From positions 1 to 64,000 of the forward strand of contig JAUIBL010000006.1 of NCBI GenBank assembly GCA_030428355.1: DNA of 64,000 nt, in the 5' to 3' direction. The stretch comes from Alphaproteobacteria bacterium. GTDB lineage: Bacteria > Pseudomonadota > Alphaproteobacteria > Rhodobacterales > Rhodobacteraceae. The notes beneath the pieces are model-generated. The model was not told the origin of the DNA. It searched no databases and saw only the letters and a program-made list of their open reading frames with translations. The position numbers and the translations under genes were made by a program. Below are positions 8,688 through 17,385 of the stretch, piece by piece. Numbering within the stretch: the stretch's first letter is position 1; each line of letters starts with the position of its first letter.

Positions 8688-9383
8688 ATGCGATTGTTTC
8701 TTGCAGTTTTGGCAGTGGTGTCCGGCGCGGCAGCGCTTTGGCTTTGGATCGGCGCACCAGATCTGCAGTCGCCCGGAACTGCGGTGACGCAAGGGACCGC
8801 CGAAGAGGCGACGATGTCCACAGCGGTTCTTGTCGCGTCACGCAGTCTCACCGCTGGGACACGACTTTCCGGGACGGACCTTGAGTGGGCCAACCGGCAG
8901 GCAAGATCAGTGCCGACTGGTTCCGCTCTGCAAGCGATTGTGCCGGATGCCGAAAGCCGTATGGCAGGAATGGTGATACTGCGCGATCTGGCGCAAGGGG
9001 ATGTGGTGTTGTGGGATGATCTTGCCACGGCCGCATCTTCGCGACTGTCAGGTCACATCGCCGAAGACAGGCTTGCCTTTGCAATCGTGGTGTCCGAGGC
9101 GACTGCCGTCGGAGGACTGGTGCGTGCCGGAGACCGGATCGATGTATTCCAGGTGCAGCGCGGCGGCGCGATCGGTGAGGCGTCGATGATCACGCTTGCT
9201 GAAGAGCTCCGGGTTCTTGCGACAGATCAGACCATCCTGCATGCGCAGGAGGTGCCCACAAATGCACCACGCACCCTGACGGTGGAAGTCGATATGGCAC
9301 AGTTGGAAGTTCTCGCACGCGCGCAGGCCGAGGGCGGGATCGTTGTGGCGCTCAAGCCTCAAACCGATCTGCCCAGACCATAA
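8688..9383 (+). CDS. Second, short CpaB-like SAF-domain pilus protein
   Basis: A 231-residue protein with an N-terminal membrane segment (about residues 2-20) and a CpaB/RcpC-type core: LVASRSLTAGTRLSGTDLEW, then VGGLVRAGDRIDVFQV. It lacks the proline-rich tail of the larger CpaB at 2309-3241. The start at 8688 is preceded by GAAAGGCGAG; an in-frame ATG at 8643 has no such site. Its place at the end of the flp-cpaF-tadB-tadC operon suggests a role in the same pilus, perhaps as partner or alternative to CpaB. Confidence 0.82.
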   Translation: MRLFLAVLAVVSGAAALWLWIGAPDLQSPGTAVTQGTAEEATMSTAVLVASRSLTAGTRLSGTDLEWANRQARSVPTGSALQAIVPDAESRMAGMVILRDLAQGDVVLWDDLATAASSRLSGHIAEDRLAFAIVVSEATAVGGLVRAGDRIDVFQVQRGGAIGEASMITLAEELRVLATDQTILHAQEVPTNAPRTLTVEVDMAQLEVLARAQAEGGIVVALKPQTDLPRP

Positions 9384-9441
9384 GGTCCGGGCCGATCATG
9401 GAACGTGCTTGTGCTCTTGAAGGCCGTTCTTGAGTCCGGCC

Positions 9442-10284
9442 TCAGGCAAGGGTGCAGGTCTGGCGCTGTTCGCCAAGGCCCTCGATGCGCAGAACCATGG
9501 TGTCGCCTTCGGACAGGTAGACCGGCGGCTTCTGTCCCATCCCGACGCCGGGAGGAGTTCCCGTGGCAATCACATCGCCCGGATGCAGTGTCATGAACTG
9601 CGACAGGTGCGCAATCACGGTCGCCACCGAGAAATGCATCGTGCGGGTGGAGCCGTCCTGCATGGTGTGACCGTTGACCGACAAGGACATGGAAAGGTCC
9701 TGCGGATCGGCGATTTCGTCCACTGTCACCAGCCAAGGTCCCATTGGGGCAAAGGTGTCGTGCGATTTGCCTTTGACCCACTGGCCCGAACGGTGAAGCT
9801 GGAAGTCGCGTTCGCTCACGTCGTTAAGAATGCAATAGCCCGCCACATGCGACAGGGCATCGGCTTCGGACACGTATTTCGCGCGGCTGCCGATCACGAC
9901 GCCCAGTTCTACCTCCCAGTCCGTCTTGGTCGAGCCGCGAGGTATCTCGACCGCATCGTTGGGACCGCAGATCGAAGAGGTCGCCTTGAAGAACACGATG
10001 GGTTCCTCGGGCAGCGCCATGTTGGCTTCGGCGGCGTGGTCGGCATAGTTGAGACCGATGGCGATCAACTTGCCCACCGATCCAACGCAGGGCCCGATCC
10101 GCGTGGCGGCATCGACCCGCGGCAGTTTGGTGGGGTCAATCGCCCCGAGCTGAGCCAGCGCGTCGGGGTTCAGCGCGGTGCCGGTGATGTCGTCGACATG
10201 GGCGGACAGATCCCGGATCTGTCCCTCGGCATCCAACAGCCCGGGCTTTTCGGCTCCGGGTTCTCCATAACGCAGAAGTTTCAT
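9442..10284 (-). CDS. Fumarylacetoacetate hydrolase family protein
   Basis: A 280-residue enzyme of the FAH superfamily. It shows GLNYADHAAEANM, the metal-binding WEVELGVVIG (two Glu) and GYCILNDVSERDFQ, and the C-terminal GDVIATGTPPGVGMG. Such proteins cleave or isomerise beta-diketo acids (for example 2-hydroxyhepta-2,4-dienedioate or ureidoglycolate), using Mg or Mn. The exact substrate cannot be read from sequence. The ATG is preceded by GAGGAGGG. It stands alone, divergent from ihfB. Confidence 0.85.
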   Translation of the reverse strand: MKLLRYGEPGAEKPGLLDAEGQIRDLSAHVDDITGTALNPDALAQLGAIDPTKLPRVDAATRIGPCVGSVGKLIAIGLNYADHAAEANMALPEEPIVFFKATSSICGPNDAVEIPRGSTKTDWEVELGVVIGSRAKYVSEADALSHVAGYCILNDVSERDFQLHRSGQWVKGKSHDTFAPMGPWLVTVDEIADPQDLSMSLSVNGHTMQDGSTRTMHFSVATVIAHLSQFMTLHPGDVIATGTPPGVGMGQKPPVYLSEGDTMVLRIEGLGEQRQTCTLA

Positions 10285-10594
10285 GATGTGTCCCTCCTCT
10301 TGTTGATGGCTGCACAGAGCCAGCCAATGAGAGGGAAGTCCAGTGGCCGGGCCGGAAAACGCGGCCTCGGACGGGTTTGACCGATGCGAATCGTAATGTG
10401 ACTTGCATACCTGCGCGACGTCGCAATTTCCGATTTTGACCCAAATCGTCCCTGTGCCCGCCTTGGAACGGCTTAATTTGGCTGAACTTTCTTCGAAACC
10501 CGCACACGCCGCGGTTTCCGTATCGAAATGTCCTGCGTATACTCACGCGAAATACAAGCACGAAGCGGGCGTGTGACCAGAGGGATGTACGACG
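10285..10594. promoter_or_regulatory. Divergent intergenic region with a candidate ihfB promoter
   Basis: A gene-free stretch of 310 bases between the FAH gene and ihfB. On the plus strand TATACT at 10538-10543 could be a -10 box, with the weak TTTCCG at 10515-10520 as -35 at a 17-base spacing. A ribosome site AGAGGGATG lies before the ihfB ATG. Nothing else stands out. Confidence 0.35.
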
Positions 10595-10876
10595 ATGATA
10601 CGGTCTGAGTTGATTCAAAAGATTGCTGATGACAATCCGCATCTGTACCAGCGCGATGTCGAGCGGATCGTGAATACCATTTTCGAGGAAATCATCGACG
10701 CCATGGCGCGCGGAGACCGGGTTGAACTGCGCGGCTTCGGTGCGTTTTCGGTCAAGAAGCGCGACGCTCGTACGGGCCGCAACCCACGCACCGGCGAAGC
10801 GGTGGACGTAGAAGAAAAGCACGTGCCGTTTTTCAAGACCGGCAAGTTGCTTCGAGACAGATTGAACGGAAAGTAA
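10595..10876 (+). CDS. ihfB: Integration host factor subunit beta
   Basis: A 93-residue DNA-bending protein of the HU/IHF family. [17 protein letters not shown] and [16 protein letters not shown] are IHF-beta rather than HU or IHF-alpha features, and [12 protein letters not shown] is the beta-arm with the intercalating Pro. IHF works as an alpha-beta dimer in replication, recombination and transcription; the alpha subunit is not in this window. A lapA-domain gene follows 6 bases later and trpF after that. Confidence 0.96.
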   Translation: MIRSELIQKIADDNPHLYQRDVERIVNTIFEEIIDAMARGDRVELRGFGAFSVKKRDARTGRNPRTGEAVDVEEKHVPFFKTGKLLRDRLNGK

Positions 10877-10882
10877 AGACTG

Positions 10883-11233
10883 ATGCGATACATCCGCTAC
10901 GCGTTTCTTGCGGCACTGGCCATTGTGCTGGTGTCCGTCGCCCTTGCCAATCGAGACATGGTGATGCTGCAGCTTCTGCCTTCGGGGTTGTCCGAAATGG
11001 TGGGCATGAACCGCAGCATCGAGTTGCCGCTGTTCATCGTGATCTTCGGCGGGATCATCGCCGGCCTGCTGATCGGCTTCGTCTGGGAATGGCTGCGCGA
11101 ACACAAGCATCGGGCGGCGGCGGCTCAGCGTCAGGCCGAGGTCAAGCGACTGGAGCGCGAACTGCGCCGCACCAAGGCTGAGCGTGACAAGGACAAGGAC
11201 GAGGTTCTGGCGCTTCTCGACGAGGCGAGCTGA
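10883..11233 (+). CDS. LapA-domain (DUF1049) membrane protein
   Basis: A 116-residue protein with two hydrophobic segments (about 5-22 and 46-68) and a charged coiled-coil tail rich in Arg, Lys, Glu from about residue 72. This is the LapA/DUF1049 layout; in enterobacteria the family member LapA works with LapB in control of lipopolysaccharide synthesis. It is 6 bases downstream of ihfB and 8 bases upstream of trpF, so the three are probably one operon. Confidence 0.88.
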   Translation: MRYIRYAFLAALAIVLVSVALANRDMVMLQLLPSGLSEMVGMNRSIELPLFIVIFGGIIAGLLIGFVWEWLREHKHRAAAAQRQAEVKRLERELRRTKAERDKDKDEVLALLDEAS

Positions 11234-11241
11234 GCGGCTCC

Positions 11242-11898
11242 ATGACCCCGGGCATTCGGACAAAGATTTGCGGGCTGACCCGGCCCGAGGACGTGCACGC
11301 CTGCGCCGCAGCGGGTGCGGCCTATATCGGGCTGAACTTCTTTCCCAAAAGCCCACGTTTCGTGTCCTTCGACGTCGCGCGGGACCTTGCGGTCGAAGCC
11401 CCGATTGGTCTGGCCAAGGTTGGACTGGTGGTGAACGCCGATGACGCTTTTCTGGACGAACTGATGGCGCAGGTGCCTTTGGATTTCATCCAGTTGCATG
11501 GCAGCGAAACCCCGGAGCGGGTCAGCGAGGTGCGCGCGCGCTGCGGCCTGCCGGTGATCAAGGCGGTCGGTGTGGCCGATCAGGAGGATGTTGCTGCGCT
11601 CGATCTCTATTCCCAGGTGGCCGATCAGATTCTCGTCGATGCAAAGCCGCCGAAAAACGCGGTGCTGCCGGGGGGCAACGGCGTGTCCTTCGACTGGCGG
11701 CTGATTTCCGCGCGGCGGTGGCCAAAACCATGGCTGCTGGCTGGTGGGCTGACGCCCGACAACGTGGCCGAGGCGATTGCCCTGACCGGAGCGAAACAGG
11801 TGGATGTGTCCTCGGGTGTCGAATCCGCGCCCGGCGTCAAGGATGCGGGGCTGATCCGGGATTTCATTGCGGCAACCCGCGTCCCTGTGAAGCTTTAG
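11242..11898 (+). CDS. trpF: Phosphoribosylanthranilate isomerase
   Basis: A 218-residue TIM-barrel enzyme of tryptophan synthesis (third step). [11 protein letters not shown] near the N-terminus carries the catalytic Cys, and [15 protein letters not shown] at the C-terminus is the phosphate-binding motif. The catalytic Asp is expected in ILVDAKPP. In many relatives trpB follows directly, but here the next gene (pyrD) is on the other strand and a palindrome cassette lies between. Start ATG has only a weak ribosome site, which fits coupling to the upstream gene. Confidence 0.95.
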   Translation: MTPGIRTKICGLTRPEDVHACAAAGAAYIGLNFFPKSPRFVSFDVARDLAVEAPIGLAKVGLVVNADDAFLDELMAQVPLDFIQLHGSETPERVSEVRARCGLPVIKAVGVADQEDVAALDLYSQVADQILVDAKPPKNAVLPGGNGVSFDWRLISARRWPKPWLLAGGLTPDNVAEAIALTGAKQVDVSSGVESAPGVKDAGLIRDFIAATRVPVKL

Positions 11899-11913
11899 CA
11901 GGCTGGGATCAGG

Positions 11914-11980
11914 GATTTTCCGAAAACGGAAAATCTGGGGCGCTGCCCCAGACCCCGAAGTATTTTTGAACCAGAGAAGA
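11914..11980. repeat. Palindrome cassette, copy A, between convergent trpF and pyrD
   Basis: Three parts in order: a dyad with arms GATTTTCCG/CGGAAAATC and an AAAA loop (11914-11935), the stem TGGGGCGCTGCCCCA (11936-11950), and a tail containing CGAAGTATTTTTGAACC and AGAGAAGA to 11980. The same tail and GC-rich stem recur at 17273-17376 and 57813-57906. It could serve as a terminator for both genes. Confidence 0.8.
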
Positions 11981-11987
11981 CGAGAAG

Positions 11988-13034
11988 TCAGGCTGCGGTC
12001 CCGACCGCTTCGGAGACGGACTTGAAGCCATCGCGTTTGAGCAGATCGTCAAGGCCCTGGGCGATCCTTGGCACGAGGCTCAGCCCTTCGTAGGTGAGGG
12101 CGGAATAAAGCTGTACGGCCGACGCGCCGGCCTTGATCTTGGCATAGGCGTCTTCGGCAGAGGCGATGCCACCCACCCCGATGATCGGCAGCTTTCCTTC
12201 GGTGGCGCGGTAAAGCTGTGCGAGCACGCGGGTTGATTTTTTGAAAAGCGGGCGGCCCGACAACCCGCCTTTTTCGTCGCGATGGGCTGAGTTCAGCCCG
12301 TCGCGGTCGAGCGTGGTGTTGGTGGCGATCAGTCCGTCGATGGCGGAACTCAGCGCGACCTCGGCCACATCCGTGATTTCGGTGTCGGTCAGGTCTGGCG
12401 CGATCTTGAGGAAGATCGGAATGGGACGGTCGAGGGCGTTTCGGATCTCCATGACACCTGCCAGCAGGGCCGACAGGGCGTCCTTGCCCTGCAGATCGCG
12501 GAGTTTCTCGGTGTTGGGTGAGCTGACATTCACCGTGGCGAAATCAAGATGCGCGGCGCATGTGGCCAGAACGGTCGCGAAATCGCCCGCGCGGTTTTCG
12601 CTGTCCTTGTTGGCGCCGAGGTTCAAGCCGATCACCGCATCCCGGGGACGCTCGGCAAGCCGGGTCGCGATCGCCATCATGCCGTCATTGTTGAAGCCGA
12701 AGCGGTTGATCACCGCGCGGTCCTCGGTCAAGCGGAAGAGGCGCGGTTTCGGGTTTCCGGGCTGTGGGCGCGGGGTGGCGGCGCCCACCTCGATGAAGCC
12801 GAACCCGGCTCGGGAGAGCGGGCGCAGGGCGGTGGCGTTCTTGTCAAAGCCGGCAGCGAGGCCGACCGGGTTGGCCAGCGTCATCCCGGCCAGCGTCGCG
12901 CGCAGTCGGGTGCTGGTGACCGTTCCGATGGTTGGTGCAAGGCCGAACCGCAGCGCGGTGAGCGCCATGCCATGGGCGGTTTCCGGATCGAACTGGTGCA
13001 AAAGGCGCAGCCCGGCCTGTTCCAGCAGGCTCAT
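11988..13034 (-). CDS. pyrD: Dihydroorotate dehydrogenase (quinone), class 2
   Basis: A 348-residue FMN enzyme of pyrimidine synthesis that passes electrons to quinone at the inner membrane. It has the class 2 N-terminal helix region ([11 protein letters not shown]), [13 protein letters not shown], the catalytic Ser in [14 protein letters not shown], and [20 protein letters not shown] for phosphate and FMN binding. Start ATG at 13034 overlaps the DUF952 stop by ATGA. A longer in-frame start would lie inside that gene. Confidence 0.96.
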   Translation of the reverse strand: MSLLEQAGLRLLHQFDPETAHGMALTALRFGLAPTIGTVTSTRLRATLAGMTLANPVGLAAGFDKNATALRPLSRAGFGFIEVGAATPRPQPGNPKPRLFRLTEDRAVINRFGFNNDGMMAIATRLAERPRDAVIGLNLGANKDSENRAGDFATVLATCAAHLDFATVNVSSPNTEKLRDLQGKDALSALLAGVMEIRNALDRPIPIFLKIAPDLTDTEITDVAEVALSSAIDGLIATNTTLDRDGLNSAHRDEKGGLSGRPLFKKSTRVLAQLYRATEGKLPIIGVGGIASAEDAYAKIKAGASAVQLYSALTYEGLSLVPRIAQGLDDLLKRDGFKSVSEAVGTAA

Positions 13035-13366
13035 GCAAGATCGTCCGGGAACTCGTGCCACTCGCCATTGCAGGGCAGGGGCTTGGCCCAAACCACATCG
13101 GCCAGCCGCAACGGGCTGTAGAGATGCGGAAAGAGTGCGCCGCCACGGGACGGTTCCCAGCGCAGGTCGCCTGCCATTGCGGTTTCGTCATAGGCCAGAA
13201 GCATCAGACCGTCCGCGCCGGCAAAATGTCTGGCCGCTGTTTCGCGCACCTGCTCGGCGGTCGAGAAATGCACATAGCCATCGGCGACATCAATCGGCGC
13301 ACCAGCGGTTTCGCCATCGGCCTGGAGCGCGGCCCATTCATCGGAGCGGAGGATTTTGTAGATCAT
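13031..13366 (-). CDS. DUF952 domain protein
   Basis: A 111-residue protein: [10 protein letters not shown] at the start, [19 protein letters not shown] in the middle, [13 protein letters not shown] near the end. This matches the DUF952 family, of unknown biochemical function and often found next to pyrD in relatives. It overlaps pyrD by ATGA, suggesting joint translation. I chose the ATG at 13366; the frame continues upstream only to a TTG. Confidence 0.8.
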   Translation of the reverse strand: MIYKILRSDEWAALQADGETAGAPIDVADGYVHFSTAEQVRETAARHFAGADGLMLLAYDETAMAGDLRWEPSRGGALFPHLYSPLRLADVVWAKPLPCNGEWHEFPDDLA

Positions 13367-13529
13367 GCGAAGGGATGTGCCGTGTGCCAGGCGTCGCGTC
13401 AAGCGCTGTCATCTGCCTGTTGGTTTTGCGTCCTATGGCCAAATAAGCAAACGTCCCTTGCGTAAGTTTTGACTCCCCCCGCGCAGCAAGGCACGATTGC
13501 CGCATAATAATCCGACAGAGAGGACTCAC

Positions 13530-15113
13530 ATGTCTTACCGACTTCTTTCAAGTGCCGCAGCCTTAGCGCTGACCGCCGGCATGGCGCAGGCCGATTACAC
13601 GCTGCACGTTATTCATATCAACGATTTGCACAGCCGTATCGAGCCGATCAACCGCTTCGATTCGACCTGTTCCGCCGAAGACAATGCCGAGGGCAAGTGT
13701 TTTGGCGGCGTTGCGCGGGTCAAGACCATGATCGACCAGCTGCGCGCCGAACTGGACGGGCAGAACGTGATCGTCGTCGATGCGGGTGACCAGTATCAGG
13801 GCTCGCTCATGTACACGACCTACAAGGGCGATGTCGAAGCCGAGATGATGGAGAAGATCGGATTCGACGTCATGGCCGTGGGCAACCACGAATTCGACGA
13901 TGGCGACGAAGGTCTGCTGAAACTGATCGAGAACGTGTCGTTCCCGGTGATTTCCGGCAACCTCGATGTCAGCCAGTCGAACATTCTGGCGGGCAAGGTT
14001 CAGAACCATGTCGTGCTTGAGGTTGGTGGCGAAAAGATCGGCATCGTTTCTGCGCTGGCGACGGACACGGTGGAAACCTCGTCCCCGTCCGAGGCGGTGA
14101 TCTTTCAGGATGAAATCGACAGCATCGCGGCGGATGTGGCCACCCTGACCGCAGAAGGTGTGACCAAGATCATCGCGCTGACGCATGTCGGCCTTCCGCG
14201 GGACCTCGAGATCGCGGCGGCGGTACCGGGGCTGGATGCTGTTGTCGGCGGCCATAGCCACACCTATTTGTCGGCCACAGATCCGGATCGTCAAGGCGCC
14301 TACCCGACATTTGCCAGCCAGGAAGACGGTACTCTGGTGCCGGTGGTGCAGGCCTATGCCTATTCGAAATATGTGGGTCATCTGGAGCTCAATTTCGACG
14401 ACGAAGGCAACCTGACCTATGCGTCGGGTGACACGATCCTGCTCGACGCGTCGGTCGAGGAAGACCCCGAGATCGTTGCTCGCGTGGCCGAACTGGCTGG
14501 CCCCATCGAAGAAATGAAGACCCGCGTCGTCGCCGAGGCCGCCGAGGCCATCGAAGGAAGCCGGGATGTCTGCCGTGCGATGGAATGCCCGATGGGCAAC
14601 CTTGTGGCCGATGCGATGCTCGACCGCGTTAAAGATCAGGGCGTTCAGATCGCCATCCAGAACGGCGGTGGTCTGCGTGCGTCGATCGACGCGGGCGAAG
14701 TCACGATGGGGGAGGTTCTCACGGTGCTGCCGTTCCAGAACACGCTGTCGACCTTTGAGGTCACGGGCGCGCAGATCCTTGCCGCGCTCGAAAACGGCGT
14801 GAGCCAGGTCGAGGAAGGTGCAGGCCGGTTCCCGCAGGTGGCGGGCATGAGCTTTACCGTCGATCTGACGCAGGCGCCGGGCAGCCGGGTGTCCAACGTG
14901 ATGGTAGGCGACGCGCCGCTTGATCCGGACGCGACTTATGGCGCGGTGTCCAACAACTATGTCCGCAATGGCGGCGACGGGTACCGGATGTTCCGGGACG
15001 CGATGAACGCCTATGACTACGGTCCCGATCTGGCCGATGTCACGGCAGAATACCTTGCCAAGGTGGGGCCGTACCAGCCCTACACGGATGGCCGGATTAC
15101 CGTGAACAAGTAA
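13530..15113 (+). CDS. Periplasmic bifunctional metallophosphatase / 5'-nucleotidase
   Basis: A 527-residue exported enzyme. Signal peptide MSYRLLSSAAALALTAGMAQA is followed by the metallophosphatase motifs HINDLHSRIEP, VDAGDQYQGS, GNHEFDDG and GGHSHT, which bind two metal ions, and by a C-terminal 5'-nucleotidase domain with QNGGGLRASIDAGEV. It likely releases phosphate and nucleosides from external nucleotides. The ATG at 13530 follows AGAGAGGAC; an upstream ATG at 13497 would precede the signal peptide. Confidence 0.92.
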   Translation: MSYRLLSSAAALALTAGMAQADYTLHVIHINDLHSRIEPINRFDSTCSAEDNAEGKCFGGVARVKTMIDQLRAELDGQNVIVVDAGDQYQGSLMYTTYKGDVEAEMMEKIGFDVMAVGNHEFDDGDEGLLKLIENVSFPVISGNLDVSQSNILAGKVQNHVVLEVGGEKIGIVSALATDTVETSSPSEAVIFQDEIDSIAADVATLTAEGVTKIIALTHVGLPRDLEIAAAVPGLDAVVGGHSHTYLSATDPDRQGAYPTFASQEDGTLVPVVQAYAYSKYVGHLELNFDDEGNLTYASGDTILLDASVEEDPEIVARVAELAGPIEEMKTRVVAEAAEAIEGSRDVCRAMECPMGNLVADAMLDRVKDQGVQIAIQNGGGLRASIDAGEVTMGEVLTVLPFQNTLSTFEVTGAQILAALENGVSQVEEGAGRFPQVAGMSFTVDLTQAPGSRVSNVMVGDAPLDPDATYGAVSNNYVRNGGDGYRMFRDAMNAYDYGPDLADVTAEYLAKVGPYQPYTDGRITVNK

Positions 15114-15155
15114 GACCCGGAGGGGCCGGGCCTTTGTGTCCGGCCCACACCGACC

Positions 15156-15821
15156 ATGTGTGGACGTTTCGCCCTGACCCTGCCGCATGATGCGATGGCA
15201 CAGCTCTTTGATGCGGTGCCGGCAAATGCCTTGCCTGATCTTCCCAACTACAACATCTGTCCGACGAACCTTGTGCATGCCGTGCATAGTGTGGAGGGGC
15301 AAAGACGGCTGGTGGCAATGCGCTGGGGATTCCTGCCGCATTGGTACAAGGCTGAAAACGGCGGACCGCTGCTAATCAACGCGCGGGCCGAGACGATTGC
15401 CGAAAAACCCGCCTTCAAGGCAGCCTGCCGGGAGCGGCGCTGCCTGATCCCGGCGACGGGGTTTTACGAATGGACCAAGGACGAAGAGGGCAACCGCCTG
15501 CCATTGTACATCCATCCGGCAGATGCGGACCTGCTGGTTTTTGCCGGGGTCTGGCAGGATTGGGAGCGGGACGGGGTTGCGCATCGGACCTGCGCCATTG
15601 TCACAACGGCGGCCAATGATCGGATGTCGGCCATTCATCACCGCCAGCCCGTGACGCTGCACGCCAAGGATTGGGCGCTCTGGCTCGGGGAGGCTGGTCA
15701 CGGGGCGGCGACCCTGATGCAGGCCGCGCCCGAGGAAGCCATGGATTTCCACCGGGTCGACCGGCGTGTCAATTCGAACCGCGCCTCGGGGCCGGAATTG
15801 ATCGAACCGATTGACGCCTGA
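15156..15821 (+). CDS. SRAP family abasic-site DNA-crosslinking protein (YedK/HMCES-like)
   Basis: A 221-residue protein beginning MCGRFAL: Cys2 becomes the N-terminal catalytic residue after Met removal and forms a thiazolidine link with abasic sites in single-stranded DNA. Other active-site residues are visible: Asn in INARAET, Glu in GFYEW and His in HHRQP (usually HDRMP). It protects replication forks at abasic lesions. It follows the nucleotidase gene by 42 bases and may or may not share its transcript. Confidence 0.93.
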   Translation: MCGRFALTLPHDAMAQLFDAVPANALPDLPNYNICPTNLVHAVHSVEGQRRLVAMRWGFLPHWYKAENGGPLLINARAETIAEKPAFKAACRERRCLIPATGFYEWTKDEEGNRLPLYIHPADADLLVFAGVWQDWERDGVAHRTCAIVTTAANDRMSAIHHRQPVTLHAKDWALWLGEAGHGAATLMQAAPEEAMDFHRVDRRVNSNRASGPELIEPIDA

Positions 15822-15878
15822 TCGGGGTTTTCCCTGCCCGCGCGTGGCAGTAGCTTGGCGCCGAAAAGGGAGGCCCGC

Positions 15879-17264
15879 ATGTCCAACACCCATATCGAAG
15901 CGACGATCGCCGCGTTGCGCGAGATCCTTGGCGATCGGCTGTCCACGGGTGCGTCGATCCTTGATCAGCACAGCCATGATGAAGCCTACACAACGCCGGT
16001 CCTGCCCGATGCGGTGGCCTTTCCCGAAACGACGCAAGAGGTGTCGCAGATCCTGAAGGTCTGTTCGCAGCATGGCTGCCCGGTGGTGCCCTATGGTGTC
16101 GGGTCCTCCCTGGAGGGGCATATCGTGCCGGTACAGGGGGGCATCACCGTCGATACAAGCCGGATGAACAAGGTGTTGCAGATCAACGAAAGTGACCTCG
16201 ACGCGGTGGTCGAACCGGGTGTGACACGGGTGCAACTGAATGAAGAGTTGCGGGCAACCGGGCTCATGTTCACCGTCGATCCGGGGGCAGACGCCACGCT
16301 TGGTGGAATGGCTGCGACGCGGGCCTCCGGCACCAACACGGTGCGCTACGGGACGATGGCAGACAATGTGCTGGCGCTGGAAGTGGTGCTGCCGGATGGG
16401 CAGATCATCGAGACCGGAAGCCGGGCGCGGAAATCCTCGACCGGGTATGATCTGACGCGCCTGTTTGTCGGATCGGAGGGGACGCTGGGGATCATCACCA
16501 AACTGACGGTCAAGTTGCGTGGCCAGCCCGAGCATGTGGCAGCGGCGACCTGCGCTTTTCCCGACATCGCCAGCGCCGTCGACACGGTGATCCTGGCGAT
16601 CCAGATGGGGTTGCCGATGGCCCGGATCGAATTGCTCGACGAGGTGCAGATGACGGGCATGAACATCTACAATCCCGATATGGGGCTGCCGGAAGTGCCG
16701 CATCTTTTCCTTGAGTTCCACGGATCGGAAGCCGGTGTAGCTGAGCAGGTGGAGAGTTTTGCCGCGTTGGTCGAAGATCATGGCGGGTCGGATTTCAAAT
16801 GGGCGACCCGGACGGAAGATCGGAACCGCCTTTGGCAGGCACGGCATAACGCCTATTACGCGGGCAAGTCGCTGCGACCGGGATGCGACGGCCTGGTGAC
16901 GGATTGCTGCGTGCCGATTTCGGCACTGGCGGATTGTATCGCACGGACCAAGGACGTCATTGCTCAGTCAGGTCTGGTGGCACCTCTGGTGGGCCATGTC
17001 GGGGACGGCAATTTCCATCTGCTGATCCTTGTCGATCCCAAGGTACCTGATGAAATGGAGCGTGCGAAAGTCTTGGCCAATCAGGTCAACAAACTGGCGC
17101 TGGAATTCGGCGGCACGGTGAGCGGGGAGCATGGCGTTGGGCTTGGCAAGCGCAAGTACCTCGCCGAGGAGCATGGCGCGGCCTATGCGCTGATGGCGAC
17201 GCTGAAGAAGGCGATTGATCCGGGTAATATCATGAACCCGGGCAAGCTGGTGACGCTGAATTGA
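15879..17264 (+). CDS. FAD-linked D-lactate dehydrogenase / glycolate oxidase family protein
   Basis: A 461-residue flavoprotein of the VAO/PCMH fold. The FAD domain has PVVPYGVGSSLEGHIVP and VDPGADATLGGMAATRASG, and the C-terminal domain ends GGTVSGEHGVGLGKRKYL and DPGNIMNPGKLV. It resembles cytochrome-linked D-lactate dehydrogenases, so it should oxidise a D-2-hydroxyacid, with electrons going to the respiratory chain. The ATG at 15879 follows AAAAGGGAGG; an ATG 24 bases upstream lacks a site. Glycolate as substrate cannot be excluded. Confidence 0.88.
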   Translation: MSNTHIEATIAALREILGDRLSTGASILDQHSHDEAYTTPVLPDAVAFPETTQEVSQILKVCSQHGCPVVPYGVGSSLEGHIVPVQGGITVDTSRMNKVLQINESDLDAVVEPGVTRVQLNEELRATGLMFTVDPGADATLGGMAATRASGTNTVRYGTMADNVLALEVVLPDGQIIETGSRARKSSTGYDLTRLFVGSEGTLGIITKLTVKLRGQPEHVAAATCAFPDIASAVDTVILAIQMGLPMARIELLDEVQMTGMNIYNPDMGLPEVPHLFLEFHGSEAGVAEQVESFAALVEDHGGSDFKWATRTEDRNRLWQARHNAYYAGKSLRPGCDGLVTDCCVPISALADCIARTKDVIAQSGLVAPLVGHVGDGNFHLLILVDPKVPDEMERAKVLANQVNKLALEFGGTVSGEHGVGLGKRKYLAEEHGAAYALMATLKKAIDPGNIMNPGKLVTLN

Positions 17265-17272
17265 GGGCGGTG

Positions 17273-17376
17273 GAGGATGCGTTGACGCATCCTCGCTTTC
17301 CGTCGACGGAAAGCGGGGGCGCTGCCCCCGTCGCCCGTTGGGCGACTCCCCCGAAGTATTTCTGAACCAGAGAAGA
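17273..17376. repeat. Palindrome cassette, copy B (most complete)
   Basis: Five parts in tandem between convergent genes: a dyad with core GATGCGTTGACGCATC (17273-17294), a dyad with core TTTCCGTCGACGGAAA (17295-17314), the stem CGGGGGCGCTGCCCCCG (17314-17330), the stem TCGCCCGTTGGGCGA (17331-17345), and a tail with CGAAGTATTTCTGAACC then AGAGAAGA (17346-17376). The last three parts recur at 57845-57906, and the first two at 27083-27127 and, in swapped order, 53470-53509. Confidence 0.85.
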
Positions 17377-17385
17377 CTGGGAGGG

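Noticed and set aside
13563-15341. 592-codon open frame on the minus strand
   Set aside because: Antisense to the 5'-nucleotidase gene with signal peptide and metal motifs; no family features in the shadow.
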